This document shows positions 12,190-24,750 of a stretch of DNA of 64,000 bases, piece by piece. The position numbers and the translations under genes are program-made. This DNA is from Mugil cephalus (taxonomy: Eukaryota > Chordata > Actinopteri > Mugiliformes > Mugilidae): NCBI RefSeq assembly GCF_022458985.1, contig NC_061776.1, positions 12,311,597-12,375,596 of the forward strand. The letters run 5' to 3'. Under the pieces are notes generated by a model. It had not been told where the DNA came from. It was given only the letters and a program-made list of their open reading frames with translations, and did no database searches. Each line of letters opens with the position of its first letter. Within the stretch, counting starts at the first letter, position 1.

Positions 12190-15100
12190 ATGGGTCTGGA
12201 TGACTGAGAACCTTCACAGACTTTACTGGCTTTGGTTAAAAACGGTTTCCAGTGCAGATCAAGGAGATATAGGGTTGTTTTCAGTGTGTATGGACAACTT
12301 CAGCTCCTCCTGTGAAGCATCCATAATAATCTTTGATAATTAGTGGCAATTTAACAGATACAATTATATAAAGTGTGATTTTATAGGAGACATTATTACT
12401 GTTGAAACCTGCCCGTTAACGGATACTTAAAGTTACTGTGTGTAGCATTTAGTGCCACCTAGTGGTGTGGCAAAGCCAGTCGTTTAAATATGTCACCCTG
12501 GGCTCTCCCTCTGACGTTCTGATCAGTCAAAAAAAGAAAACATAATCCAATGTCAACACGTTTTAAACTGGTGTAGATCACGTCGTGTCACTCTGGGCAA
12601 CGTTACCACCGCGGGTGAGTCACTGTTGACCGCTATCATTTCACAGAAGGAACATTTTCAACAGACATCACTCTGAAGGACACACAAGCACGCCTACTTC
12701 AACAGTGAACCTCATCAACACACATTTATCTTCATAATGAGCAACGGATGACAACTTTACACCAACAGTGTTATGTCGCTTCACCGCTAATTAAAATCAA
12801 ATGAGTCTGGAAATGTGGAAGTTCACGACTTTCTCGGAGGGGACCCAGGGCCATGGGTGTCGCTGTTCTGGGGCAGTTTCTGATAAAATAAAGAACCGGT
12901 CGTGGAGATGTTACTGTGCACCGGAAGACACCAAGGTCATTGGTTCATAATACAGTCAATGAATCAGACTGGAAGAGCAGAGAGCAATGCGGCTATAAAG
13001 GTTCTCTCTGCGTTTTCTACGTTTCAAACTAAGTCAGTCAAATTAAAGCAGTAACAAACTACTGGCCTGTTTCAGCTGCTATTACAAGACAAACACCAAC
13101 TGGTTAAGGATGATTCAAAAGGAACAATGCCATACCAACAACGAAATATTCAGCTACAAGCAAAAAGTATTGGTTAAAATAAATGCAATGGTCTCTGTCT
13201 GTGTTGTGTGTTCTTGGATTATAGATATATATATAAAAAGTTTGAGTTGTAGAGTGCAGTCTGGAGCTAATTCATCTGTTCAGTGTTCGTGACACAGCCA
13301 GACGACAGTGTCTGAATTTTTCCGATGTTGGTCCGCTGGTGAGAGTCTGTGGCCATTGTTTTTCAGTGTCGTACCAGTCTGCCTCGTTTACATACACCTG
13401 ATTCCCAACTGATTCAGCATGTTGAACCTGCGGCATAATGCATCAGGGAGAGTTACCTGTTCTGTTCAGCTGAGAACACTAGCGTACGAGAAAAGATGAA
13501 AGTAAACTAAATGATATAGTTCAACGGACACCAGAAGGTCCCATTTAATATTACATCTTTATCCCATTCAAATGCACAAATATTTTCATAATTCAAACAC
13601 ATTGTAAATAAACTGTAGACCAACTGGTCAGGATGATTCAGGAGATACCACGTCTGGGTTTGTAGCTCTTGTTGGCTTCCACTTCTGCTTGCCACTACTG
13701 AATACAAAATACAATCTACTGCCACCTACTGGCATGGAGAGTTAACTCCCCTCATGCAGAACTTCAAAGGCTGTAGTGATTTGTAGGAGGTGGATAAATG
13801 TGCCCAGTGACTGAGTACAATACTATAACTTGTGTCTATATGTTAAGAGTGATCTTGAACTTGCCTTATTTAGTTTTTTTTTTAATATTTTGCTTTTGTG
13901 ATCCCTTCCTCCACTTAATAAACTACTTAATGCTTAATTAATTATGATGCATTAAATATTTTTTGTTCTCTGTGCTACTAAGAAAAATCGAAATTTTCTC
14001 ATCATTTTACGTTAGATGCAACTGAAATCTAAAAAAAATATGCATGAGGGGTCTTTATGGTTATGTTGAGATTTAATGTCATCAGAAGGTCATCACACTA
14101 CCAGAAGCTTTCTAAAGCTTCAAATATCTCACCACAAATTCAACTTTAACTAATCCTTTCTGGATTTTTGTGATGGATTCTTTTCATCCTTTCCTCCCCA
14201 GCACATCTCCAAAAAAAAAACTATTTTTGTAGTTTAGCTCATATCCCCGTCTACTAAAATCCCTTCTCGGTGCTCCGAGGAATCTCACTTATCGTGTTTG
14301 TGTGCAGAAACACACTATCCTACACACGCGCACATACGCATAAACGCGTAACCCACCACTGTGGTCGCTCTGGTTCCGCGCCTCGCTCCTCCTCGTCTGG
14401 CTACAAATCTCCCGAGCCCTCAGGTGCTGAGAGACGATGGCGCAGTCCGGATGAATCGCTTCAGCCTGCAAAGATGAGACAAGTAAGTTATCTGAAAAAG
14501 GCAAGACACACGCCGATGCTTTTCTCTGCGTGTGGCTTTGAGGAAGTCATGACGCGTGAGTGGCTGCAGTCATGGTGGTGAAATAAATATATATATAAAT
14601 ATCAAACAAACAAAATTATTATCAGTCACACTTTTGTAAAAGATAACCACCTTCAAGAATTCATAGAAGGAATACATTTGATTTTTTCACGATAATTATA
14701 TGTTTATGAGTTGATATTGTATGCAGTGATGGTAATAATAATAATAATATTTTTGGTCATTCTTTTCGTCGTGCCCTCAGAGGAGTCGTGCTCCAACAAG
14801 TAAGATTAATCTTTAGCAGTCGGACAATTTGTTTTTAATGAGTGTTTTCCTGCTGATTTTGTTTTTAATTGATCGACGCTCGGCTGTGACTGATGCAGGT
14901 CGCCAGCCTGGATAACTGCTAATTAGTGCCCGCAGCTTAATGAGGACAGTTGGTGCCAGATTGTGACCCAAAGAGACAGAGAAGGACGCGGGGCATCGAG
15001 GATGAGAGCAGTTTATGAATAAAGATGAAACAAAGTTGGAATTAATTCGATATTTTTATTTTTGTTTGTTTAAATGCTGCACCAAAACGGACAACTTTCG

Positions 15101-15190
15101 GTGCACTTTGAGTCCCGTTTTAATCAGTAAGTGGATTCGTGCAAGATTCTGCATTGATAAAAAAAATATATAAATAAAAAATCAACATGT
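12190..15190. other. Mostly gene-free interval with a possible 5' exon
   Basis: 12425-13020 contains sequence typical of dispersed fish repeats (gtgccacctagtggtg). On the + strand 14330-14481 is GC-rich and ends at a donor-like ACAA|GTAAGT, so it could be a 5' exon. Around 14880-14990 the GC-balanced sequence containing gctaattagtgcccgcag looks like a possible conserved non-coding element. None of this is proven. Confidence 0.3.
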
Positions 15191-15197
15191 CACTCAC

Positions 15198-15311
15198 CAT
15201 CGGCCTGGACCACAGCTGGAGGTAAAAGATGAGGAATATGAATTTCTCCCGTCGACCTTTCAAGCCTTTACTGTACACTTCCATGCTCTTATCTGTCCTC
15301 TTTATATCCAT
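15198..15311 (-). other. Candidate first coding exon with signal-peptide-like segment
   Basis: On the minus strand a 38-codon frame starts MDIKRTDKSMEVYSKGLKGR and runs through a hydrophobic stretch, FIFLIFYLQLW, to a consensus donor ATG|GTGAGT in phase 0. Basic residues followed by a hydrophobic core suggest a signal peptide. I do not recognise the protein and see no matching downstream exon with confidence, so this is a lead only. Confidence 0.25.
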
Positions 15312-15322
15312 CTCAGGGAGGT

Positions 15323-15442
15323 GGTGATGATGATGATGATGATGGTGATGATGATTATGATGATGCGAGCGCACAAATCCAAGTCTATTAATTCCCTCTG
15401 TGCCTCTTAGACTTCTTCTTCTTCTTCTTCTTCTGCTTCTTC
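15323..15442. repeat. (GAT)n and (TTC)n trinucleotide repeats
   Basis: A GAT/GGT run at about 15323-15365 and a TTC run at about 15410-15442. They create a poly-histidine-like minus-strand frame that is not a gene. Confidence 0.9.
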
Positions 15443-15575
15443 TTTGTAGCTCCCGTATGAAAATATACTCTGTCAACCTAAAATAGGCGAATCCCTGTTG
15501 CTCCTCGTGAGCTGCAAACTTGAAGGAGAGGAGGGCTGCTGTCGCACATCTGCTCCCCCTCTCTCTTGCCCCCTC

Positions 15576-15578
<3 letters not shown>

Positions 15579-15608
<30 letters not shown>
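15579..15608. repeat. (CT)n microsatellite
   Basis: About 15 CT units. Confidence 0.95.
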
Positions 15609-15611
<3 letters not shown>

Positions 15612-15639
15612 AGCAGAATCACTTGAATGAATATCTCCC

Positions 15640-17745
15640 ATTCAGAGACAGATCACACAAACGGCCAATGACCTGATTTCAAGTCACATTTACGTATTTT
15701 GCAAACGATAGAGACAGCAAGACTTCTAAATGTCTCCAAGCATACACTGCTATCTCAAAGGCAAAAAAACACTTAATTATTAACAGAGGATAGCCCAATA
15801 CATTGTTCATTATTGCTATGGTGTCTGCAAGGGGAAATTGAAAAAACACAAATGGACACAGAATGTGTGAGTAAAAGCAGTAATACCACGCGGTCATTTT
15901 ATTACCGGCGTAATGCTAACAGAGCATAACCAGGGCATCTATTCATAGATTGCTAATCTCTCTTAAAGTCTTTGTGCGGTGACTTTTATCATTTCTTGGC
16001 GTGAGAAATGTCATGTGTGGCGTGAGGCCGTGTGAACTTATTGAACTTGAGAGCACCGAGCACGATATGAAAGTAGACCTCAATGTGGTCAGTAGAAATA
16101 GGTTAAATGCACGAAGAACCACGAAGAACTGATGCTTTTGGATGCTGTGTGTTTACTGTGTGAGAAAGAAAAGTTCATATGAACAAATTCTCGTGGTATT
16201 TAACGTGGAAAGCTATGAGTACACCTGAATGTGTTATCAGAATTTTCGCCAAGAATTCCAAGAAAAGTTCATTTTTTGTTCGTTTTCAGAAATGACAGAA
16301 GTGAATGATAAGTTCATAAACTCCAATTTAGTTGTATTGACGTCACTTTGAGGTTAGTAAATCAACAGTCTCATCTTTTCGGTATTCTTTTCCATTTCCT
16401 ATATTTCGTCACCCTGTTGTTTGTAAGCTTGCTAACTGTTAGCTTGATTGGCTTCCACATGCTAACGGTTGCCTAGCAACAGCAGTGTTCTCGCGTAAAC
16501 AAGATTCCACCGCCGAGCTTTTTCCGTATTTGGCAGTCTGGTGGTAACATCATAATAGCTCAGCGTAGGAAATGTAAAGGCATAACAAACAGACGAGACT
16601 GAATTACAATAAATTACAATGTATAAACCTTAACCACATTTCAGTGTGACAAACTGAGAGATGTATGTGTGGCGACAAGGACTCATTTCTTCCGGCTCCA
16701 AATGAACCAAGATGGCGACTGCCAAGTGTCACACTTGAAGCTTCAAGGCAGATGTGCACTTTACTGTTGCGCCATCTTTCAGTTTTACATTCATATACTC
16801 AGTAATGTGAATGTAAATATAGTAAATTTATATGGTGAATTAAAGTTTTTCCTGACAAATGCCATGTGATTGTGAAACTGTGCTTCTTGAATCCATGACA
16901 TTGGTAGAACTGCATGACTGAATGTGTCCTTCAAGTGTATCCAGTATTATTACCAGCTGGTCTGTGATTGCTCTACACGGTGAAAAATGAAGCTGTAATA
17001 AAGATAAAAGACAAACCTGTGCTTTTTGTTCTACTGATTTTCATTCATGAGTTTCTCCCCGACTTGGGGTCTTGTGATGTGCTACCGAGTCAAAATCTTG
17101 TTTTAAAACTTTCATGACTTGTGGTACCTTTGAACGCAGAATATATCTCTATGTTGCCTCGCTGGAGGTGGTTTATGTTGAGTAATGTACAAATTGGGTC
17201 ACATCCCGCAGTTTCCAGGTGGGAATGTGGAGCAGGACAGTGCTAAAAAAGTCAAGGCCTTCCCTGAAGAATATGGTACCCAGGAACAAGAACATTAAGA
17301 GTTAACCTCCAAGCACCTTCAAGTGATTAATTAGCAGGAACGTTTCACTACGGGTGTTCAAAGAGAGCACCACTCAAACAATAGAGCGTTTCACAAACTG
17401 AAACTGTTTTCCTTCAGAGTAATTAAAAGCAAACCTCTCTGTGTAAGGCAGCACGTTATCAGGTCGTCGCATTCACATGGGCTTCCCGTAAAGGTAATCC
17501 AGCAGTTAACAAAAGGTTTGCTAATAGCGAATGGCTAATGGCCTATTTTGTCAAACACAGTGTTTGTTTGCACTTAAATACAGGAGGAATATCTATCAAC
17601 TGTGAGGGTAGGTGTGAGTTATAGGAGCCAGCGTGTCCCATTCAAGCATTTGTTAGCACAAAATACTGGAATTGATTGTACTGGAGGCAGATCTGAATGA
17701 AATATAGACTTACAATAAAAAGGTTGCAAAAGCGTTAATATACAA
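15640..17745. other. Gene-free interval
   Basis: No exon is supported. A segment at about 16960-17130 shares short stretches (ggtctgtgattgctctac) with the tandem duplication that follows and may be a third, more decayed copy. Confidence 0.4.
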
Positions 17746-17749
17746 GGAC

Positions 17750-18520
17750 AGTTAGTTGCTTCAGTCAGTTAACCGAGAGCCCACAGAGACGTCCCTTTTC
17801 CCGTCTGTTTCTAGATTCCGCATTTTTTCCAATGACAGCAAAAGAGTGTGTGTTTTTTTTTTTTTTAGATTTCAAGTGGGCCAATAATCATATTTGTGTC
17901 AAAACAAACAGTCATAGAGTACAGTGAAGCTGCTGTTAAAGAGTCCACAGCAAAAAGACAAAAAGGCCCCCACCACCACCACCACATACACACACACTTC
18001 TTGAGCCTTCAATCAAGTCAAAAATCAATCCTCTTTTGATATTCAAAAGCTATCATGACATCAATAAACTTCAGAAGGATGCCCTTGTTTACTTACGCAG
18101 TGGGTCTGTGATTGCTTTATATTGGAGAAGTGGTAATGCCCTAGGACAATTAGGTGCTTCAGCAAATTAACTGAGAGCCCACAGAAATGTCCTATGGCTT
18201 GTCCATTTTTAGATTCTGCATTTTTCAGTGAGGGAGAATGAGTGTATGTGACTTTTTCTTGTCAGATATCAAGTGAGCAGATAATTGTTTTCAAGTAAAA
18301 GTAAACAAGTCATAGACCACAGTCAAATTGTTATTAAGAGTCCAAAACAGAATGAGTGTAACAGACTGTAGCCGTGCCCGACTTCTTGAGCCTTCAGCCA
18401 AATGAAAAATCTAAATCTTGTTTTGAAATTTGAAAACCGCCACGTGATCAGTAAGCCTCACAAGGGTGCCCTTGTTTACACACCCTCCAGGTCTGTGATT
18501 ACTTTATATGATGAAAGACC
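17750..18520. repeat. Diverged tandem duplication, unit about 390 bp
   Basis: Unit 1 (about 17750-18145) and unit 2 (about 18147-18520) share collinear blocks: gttgcttcagtcagttaac / aggtgcttcagcaaattaac, gagagcccacagagacgtcc / gagagcccacagaaatgtcc, acttcttgagccttcaatca / acttcttgagccttcagcca, and gatgcccttgtttacttacg / ggtgcccttgtttacacacc. Both are followed by ggtctgtgatt. They differ by many substitutions and small gaps. No coding frame spans either unit. Confidence 0.8.
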
Positions 18521-18524
18521 AACA

Positions 18525-20640
18525 AATGGCAAGACAAGCAGGACAGATGAAACTGAAGAGTGTGAGTTTGTGTGAGATGCACTGTGTGTAAACAATACGT
18601 GCCTTAAACTCAGCTCAGCTGGATTTATACTCACAGCTGAACAACACAGAAATGGGGAGATGAGACATACGCAAGGGAAACCAACATAAACTGTTTATTT
18701 TGGTCCCAATTTGGAAGAATTAGACCACTTTGTTTATCGCAAGTGTTCTTTGTGGTTCAAACCGAAAGGACGAGTCATGTGCAACGATTCACAGTGTGTA
18801 TAGAGACACTAAAATATGTCCAGATGAAAATGAAAATGTGGTCCAGTGTGTGGTTAAGAAAAATGGGAAGCCTCCGGCACACATACACAGGGCAGGAGAC
18901 ATATTTGAAATAAAATACATAGTATGTATATATATTTGTTTATCTTGAGATTCTTGGTTTTTCAGTAAGGTAGATTTTTTTTGTGACAAATGCAAATTAT
19001 TATTAAGTTCAGTTAATTTCTTTTATTATTTAAAAAGATGGAAAATAAAGCTAAAACAATGTGTTTTGTCTCACATGTTTAGCTGTGTCTTATATGTACC
19101 TTAAAATCTCAGGTCTTCTCACTGCTCCAAGACAAAGTGCATTTCTTCACCTCGAGGCCCAGTCACAGGTCAGCTGTATGTCTCTATAACCTGAAACGAA
19201 AGGGCCTTAAACATTGTGGAAAAATGTGGCGGTGCTCGGTCTGCTGGCCCATGTTTTTTCATCCACATTCAGCTTGAATTCTGTACCTGTTAGCAGTGCT
19301 TGAATATGAATTTTATTGAGGTTGACAGCTCAGCTTTGCACATTTCAGCTGCACAAAGTGAGCACCCCAGCCACAGTCACTGGAGCAGATGCCAATTTTG
19401 CAGCCAAAAGGATTCACAAATTCAAGCCTTTTCCCTTTCAGAGAGAGAACAGGGTATTTTTCAGACCTTATAAAAGCACTTTGAATCATTTATTCTAGCA
19501 GATGGATGTGCTCGGGAAATGGATAGAAGTACATACTGACATTAAAACCCCTGAAGTAATGTATATTGGAACGGAGCCCAGCAGAGACACGGTGTGCTGC
19601 TCGGATATGGGACATACATAATGCACGAATCAAATGCCAGAATCACATGTACTGAGAATAGCAAGAAAGTAGGACAGAAAAAGAAGTCTGGGTGACAGAG
19701 GATCAAATTAGACAATCAGTCAAAGCACTGTTGGACAGCTCTTTACACAAACACCTAAGGTCAAAGGAGGAAGATCTGAAGGATGAACTGTCTGATTCTG
19801 AAGAATCTCCCCAACTAAATAATATTTGAGAACTTTTACCGTTTTTCCCAGATGAAAATTCAACATAAAAAAAAAACAAAGCCAAACCCCTATGTTTTTA
19901 AACCAAAACCTTCACTTGTGTCTGATGGTAAGACGCTGCCCTTTCTTTGAAATGAGGTGTTAGCTAAGGCCATTCGTCCAGTTTTAACTAGCTACATCTG
20001 TCAGATTTCTGTAGTCGTCTGATGTCAGGAATATCGTCAACTTCTGTTTCACAGGAAACATCTAACACTTGGCTTGGCTTGTGGTGCTCATTTATCTGCA
20101 TGTATAATGTTTCTTGATATTGTTTCACACACACATGTAAAAGACATTTATTTATTTTTTTCAGATTTTTCTGCTTTGATTCATGTGAGGACTTTAATCA
20201 GTCCCAGATAACCAGGCAGTGTTAATGAAATCTCTGGGGCAAAAGGTCAACAAACCCATGACAGAGTTCATTTGCTTTTGATCAAAATGATGTATATAAA
20301 ACTTAGGCGTGGGAGAAAGGCTGAGGGCGGATTCTGTCCAAGCAGTAATCCTCTAGGACTGCAACATGACAAGAGAGGTTAAGATGTTAGACCTAAGACC
20401 CGAAGACTATCCTTCCTAGGAAGTTTAAGATCTACTCCCGGTGGAACGTTTACTCAAAATACAACTCAGTTTCTATCAGAGGGGCAAAAGTGTAAAATTA
20501 ACCCTATAATAAGGGAGAAGCTATGACTATTGTCTATGGCTGTTATGCTGATACATTTTGTTATCTGCTGTCTCTGTCCTATTTAATGTCTTTTTGCTGT
20601 CTGCTCTCTCTGTCCTATTTAATATCTCTTGGTCACTAGT
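18525..20640. other. Gene-free interval
   Basis: I see nothing I can name apart from short AT-rich runs. Confidence 0.45.
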
Positions 20641-20654
20641 TTTCTTGACTTGTG

Positions 20655-20720
20655 CTGCTGTAGCATTTGAATTTCCCCAATGGGGATCAAAAAAATTCAA
20701 TACTAACATATAGTTATGCA
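20655..20720 (+). repeat. LINE/SINE-type 3' tail
   Basis: Contains tttgaatttccccaatgggg followed by atcaaaaaa, the typical 3' end of fish retroposons (ATTTCCCC...GGGATCAATAAA). A reverse-oriented relative is at 46755-46790. Confidence 0.5.
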
Positions 20721-20806
20721 GTATGTATAGTCAATACAGCACACGTCCATGCATATACTTATACATATGCACACAGTCATATATACACGTATGCTTACAT
20801 AACCAC

Positions 20807-20887
<81 letters not shown>
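20807..20887. repeat. (ATCT)n microsatellite
   Basis: About 20 perfect tetranucleotide units. They generate the IYLS-repeat frames on the + strand, which are not genes. Confidence 0.97.
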
Positions 20888-20888
<1 letters not shown>

Positions 20889-21481
20889 GTCTTTTGGACA
20901 TCTGATTATTTGAGAGTTTCAGAAGTGGCACAAGTGACATAAAATAGGGTAGAATTTATAGTTTGGCTCGACTAGTCTACCCTCTGCAGGACAAATGAAG
21001 AAAATGTATTTGTCAGGCAACTTGAACCTGTGCTAAACTTTTACTCAGTTTCATTTTAAAAGAGTGGCATACCTAACTCTGACTAGCTAGACATATAAAG
21101 GACGAACCATTTCGCTCTGCTGTTCAAACCAAACACAGAAAATCACTGTTTTGCGCAGAAATGGGCCGCACGCCCTGTCAAATCGCGATTGAATTTTTCT
21201 ATTGTTACCGTTAGCTGTAGCTAGCGTTCTCAAAGGATCGTGGGAAATGAAGTCTTGAAGGCTCAAAATGGATCATACCAACTGTGTCGCACAATCGCTT
21301 TGATTTTACAAATCCCGTTTGTCGCCAGGAATAATAAACTGTGATTTGTTTACTGATTTTATGTCATTTAATTAAAAAAAATATATATGAGAAATTTTTG
21401 AATTAATGGATAAAGTGGTTAAAAAGCCGACTAACTCCCCCCGGTGCAACGGAAGAATACGGGCCGCCCGTTAATGCGAGT

Positions 21482-21556
21482 CCTCTTCTACCGTTGGATT
21501 ACGGCCGAGGCAGCACGCAAACGGACCGAGCCATAAAACGTCGAATAAAACTAAGA
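21482..21556 (+). promoter_or_regulatory. eef1d: eef1d non-coding first exon with TOP-like start
   Basis: A CpG-rich stretch contains the pyrimidine run CCTCTTCTACC at 21482, which fits a 5' terminal oligopyrimidine (TOP) start, and a donor AAGA|GTAAGT at 21556. mRNAs for translation factors, including eEF1B subunits, commonly start with such a tract and are controlled through mTORC1/LARP1. The transcription start is inferred from sequence only. Confidence 0.45.
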
Positions 21557-23384
21557 GTAAGTTCAGCAAAGTTGCATATTTAGAGCCCGGGACATTACCA
21601 AAGTGTGCTGTTTTTAAAACCAACTAAATATGTTGAACTGTCGAGTTTTTTTTTTTAACGCCACGTGGTCAACAAAACTACAAGTTGGTGGTGCTGTCAA
21701 ACAACTTGACGGTAGCAGCGTAACTTCTGTGTTTTAAATGCAACACGGTTTTCTGTTTAAATTTCTTCCACTTTATCTGTAATTTGTTTCTGGTTTGTTG
21801 CGAGTACTTACTAAACTTGAAAAAAGTTTAAATTAAATTGACCTACTTTTCAGCAGTTGTAATTTATTTTGTCTAATATATATTTTTTGTCTATAGTTTT
21901 TTTTTTTATTATTATTCCCATAAATGTTTTTCAATTAAATTTATTAAATGTATTATTTCTCTGTTGGGCATTAGCGTCCTATTCCAGTTACCAAAGGTGA
22001 GTTTTGAAGCTGCTTTTTTAGCTGATGCTCTAACACCATGTCTCAATTTATTGCGGTCTTGTTGTGTAGGTGAAATATTTTAATCTCAGTTGCCATTTTA
22101 TTGGATGTTAATTGGTAAAGCTAATTGTGTAATTGTGCACGTTTGCAATAAATCAGGTTAAAACTTGAGAAAATTTGAGAGGTTTTCACTAAACGTTATA
22201 ATTTTCTGTAATTCATTTTTAGTCTGTAATTGATATTTAGGTCATTATTAATGAAATTCATCTTAATTGCTGACTACTCTGAAAGATTGATCATTAGTCT
22301 AAAAGTATGTAGAAGCTGTTCGGTTACCACCCTACATATTGTTGCTGAATAAAGTGATATGATCTGTAATTCTTCATGTAGGTTGACTCATATCAGTGCC
22401 ACACAATTTTAAAAACACAGTCTAAGATTTTCGGCAGGTGCATCATTTGACAGCTGCATAATTTTTGCCAGCTGACCCTAAAGTTAAATTGACACCTCTA
22501 AAAAAAGAAAGAAAAAAGAGGCCACTCCAAGTGTTAGGCCATCAGTGCATTTTAGCCGGGTGTATCCAATAAACAAGCGAATGATGGCAAAACTACACTA
22601 ACTTGTGCATTACCAATGTTTTCAATGCATTAGGCGTAGTTTGTTTTAAGTTCTATTTAGTGCATGAAATCTGGTTTGTGTCTTTCGGGTGTGACATCTG
22701 CCTGCCTGTTGATTGATGAAGACATCTACATGATACTGGTGTTCATTCAACTAAATACAGTAAAAACTTTGAATTATCCTCCATTGTGTCAGAGCTATGC
22801 TTTGGTGCACGCATTGAGTTTATTGGTGTTTCAGTGTGAACATCTTGTCATATTTAATGCATAAACTCAGTGTTTGCTTGTTAATTGGACACAGCTGTGC
22901 CTGGAAGGAATAGCCTCATTCTTGTTTTGCAGCACACTAGTTATTATCTGCATGTGACCCCAGGCAGCTCGTTTCAAGTTGAGATTAGGATGCTAAAACT
23001 GTACCTCAGTCGTAGTTGGAAACGTTTTCATGTAAATGTTGGCAGTTTGTGGTGCCCGTGTTACCTTTCGCCTCGTTTGCCTTGGCTTTGCTGTTTGAAA
23101 GGCCAGCGTGAGATTGATCATCTGCTGTAACCTTTCTGAGCATTATTCCATGTTGGAAGGTTTATTCATCTTTATTCTTTGCACCATTTTAAAGGCAAAC
23201 AATTAAATGAATTGTACATTTTCTGGGGTTGGGGACGGCAATTTGATCAGTCTGCTATCTCTGGCTTTTAAGACGACATTGCTGCCACATTTAGCAGCAA
23301 GTACCGGTGTCATGCTAACATCTCACGGACTAACGGCTCGAGCTTCCACCTGTTGCTTGTTTTCTCTCCTCATCAACATATAAA

Positions 23385-24003
23385 GTGAGTAAAGGAGACA
23401 CCCTTTTAATAGAGAAATGGATCAGTCTCGGGCAACTCGTCAGCAGGGAGGAACCCCTCAAAGTGCTGTACCAGTGGGAGCGTCCAGACAGGGCAATGTC
23501 CCCGCTCTGGAGAGAGGCATCATCAGTGGAGACAACATCCAGTTCCGGAGGCTGCGGCAGCGCACCCGTCTGTCCCAGTCGGAGAGCTCTGGGGAGGAAT
23601 GGTTAAGCTCCTCCGTGGAGGCGAGCGGCTCATACGGTCAAAGCCCCGTCCTCCAGGGCATCCAAGCAGAAGCTTCGTGGCGCAACCGCAGCTCCTATGA
23701 AGACGCCGAGGGCAACTTCCATCGCCGACTGGCCTCCAATGGCAACGGGCCGTTCTCATCATCTCCACGGAGCCCAAACACCAGAGGATCCTTCACTGCC
23801 CACTCCAGACGTGGACATGGTCAACAGCAGGACCAGGGGCACACTGTGACCACCGTGAAGGCCTCCGGGACCCCCCACCGTCAGCTCAATAAAGGCCGCA
23901 ATCGCACTTCCTCCGAGACTGAGCAGGGAGGCAAAGGCAGCAGGGGTCCGCACCCGAGGAAGAGAGGCCTCTCAGAGACGGAAAGCAAGCCCAGACGGGA
24001 CAA
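23385..24003 (+). CDS. eef1d: Alternative long-isoform exon of eEF1B-delta
   Basis: The frame starts MDQSRATRQQ at 23417. If spliced at CAA|GTATGA after 24003, it leaves two bases (AA), which join T-ACC-AAA-ATG of the next exon (from 24744) with no stop. The product is a 484-residue long isoform. Residues 88-98 (W-x5-Y-x2-AE) match the eEF1B-delta motif in the next exon ([15 protein letters not shown]), the same motif that recurs in the N-terminal extension of the mammalian long isoform eEF1BdeltaL. The rest is Ser/Arg/Gly-rich with a basic cluster, PRKRGLSETESKPRR (about 180-194), a plausible nuclear signal. The mammalian long isoform acts in the heat-shock transcription response; the same role in fish is inference. 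An acceptor is plausible at 23384. The donor is weak, and read-through would instead end at a hydrophobic tail and a stop near 24103. Confidence 0.65.
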
Positions 24004-24750
24004 GTATGACACCCCTCACATAGGGAATGGGAGAGACATTGGTTCGGTTTATGTTATTGTGGTGGTTTGGCATTTGTTGTCTGCATTTTTGTTTGGCCTT
24101 TAGTTATGATATATTCTGTTGAAGTGAAGCTACATATTAAACTTCTCAATATATAACCTGTTATGTATTATGTCGAACGTACAGTGAAATGTGTTGTGAA
24201 AATAATACAATAAAGTGGGTCTCTGCTGTCACTTGAGGGGAGGTGGTTGTGGGCAGGCAGGCACCCACCCTTTGTTACCTAATCCAGACTTTGCAAACCA
24301 GGCAACTCTGTTTGTGTGAGGAATGTGTAGCCGTCCGTCTGCTTCTGTAACACATCAGCAAAATGTGTAGGTGGTTCAGACATGTATGTCACAAGTTGGT
24401 ATGGACATTTTCTTAGCTTTTATTTTACATGATTACTCGCATATTGTCGCGTCCGCTTGCTGGTTGTGTAAAATAGAAAATGTCTATTGTGTGTAATGTT
24501 ATTACACTTTAATTTTTCTCTCCCTATTCCACCCACAACCCCACCTGTGGCTCTGCATGACACTACAGGCTGTAACATAACAGCGTCACAGTCGAGCATC
24601 TAATTAAGCCGTGCTTTGTTGCTTATTTCCTGTCACTAACTGTGCTGTTTGTGGCCGTGACTGTTTAGCAGATAAGCTGTCAAATACTGATACACTGGTG
24701 GGTCTGCCTTGTCTAATGTCTCTTGAATTCTTAATTTCCTCAGTACCAAA

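Noticed and set aside
15120-15641. A 173-codon minus frame with RERERE, RRRR and HHHH runs
   Set aside because: It arises from three adjacent microsatellites; only the short exon candidate at 15198-15311 inside it is kept as a weak lead.
20667-20942. Open frames with repeated IYLS
   Set aside because: Product of the (ATCT)n microsatellite.
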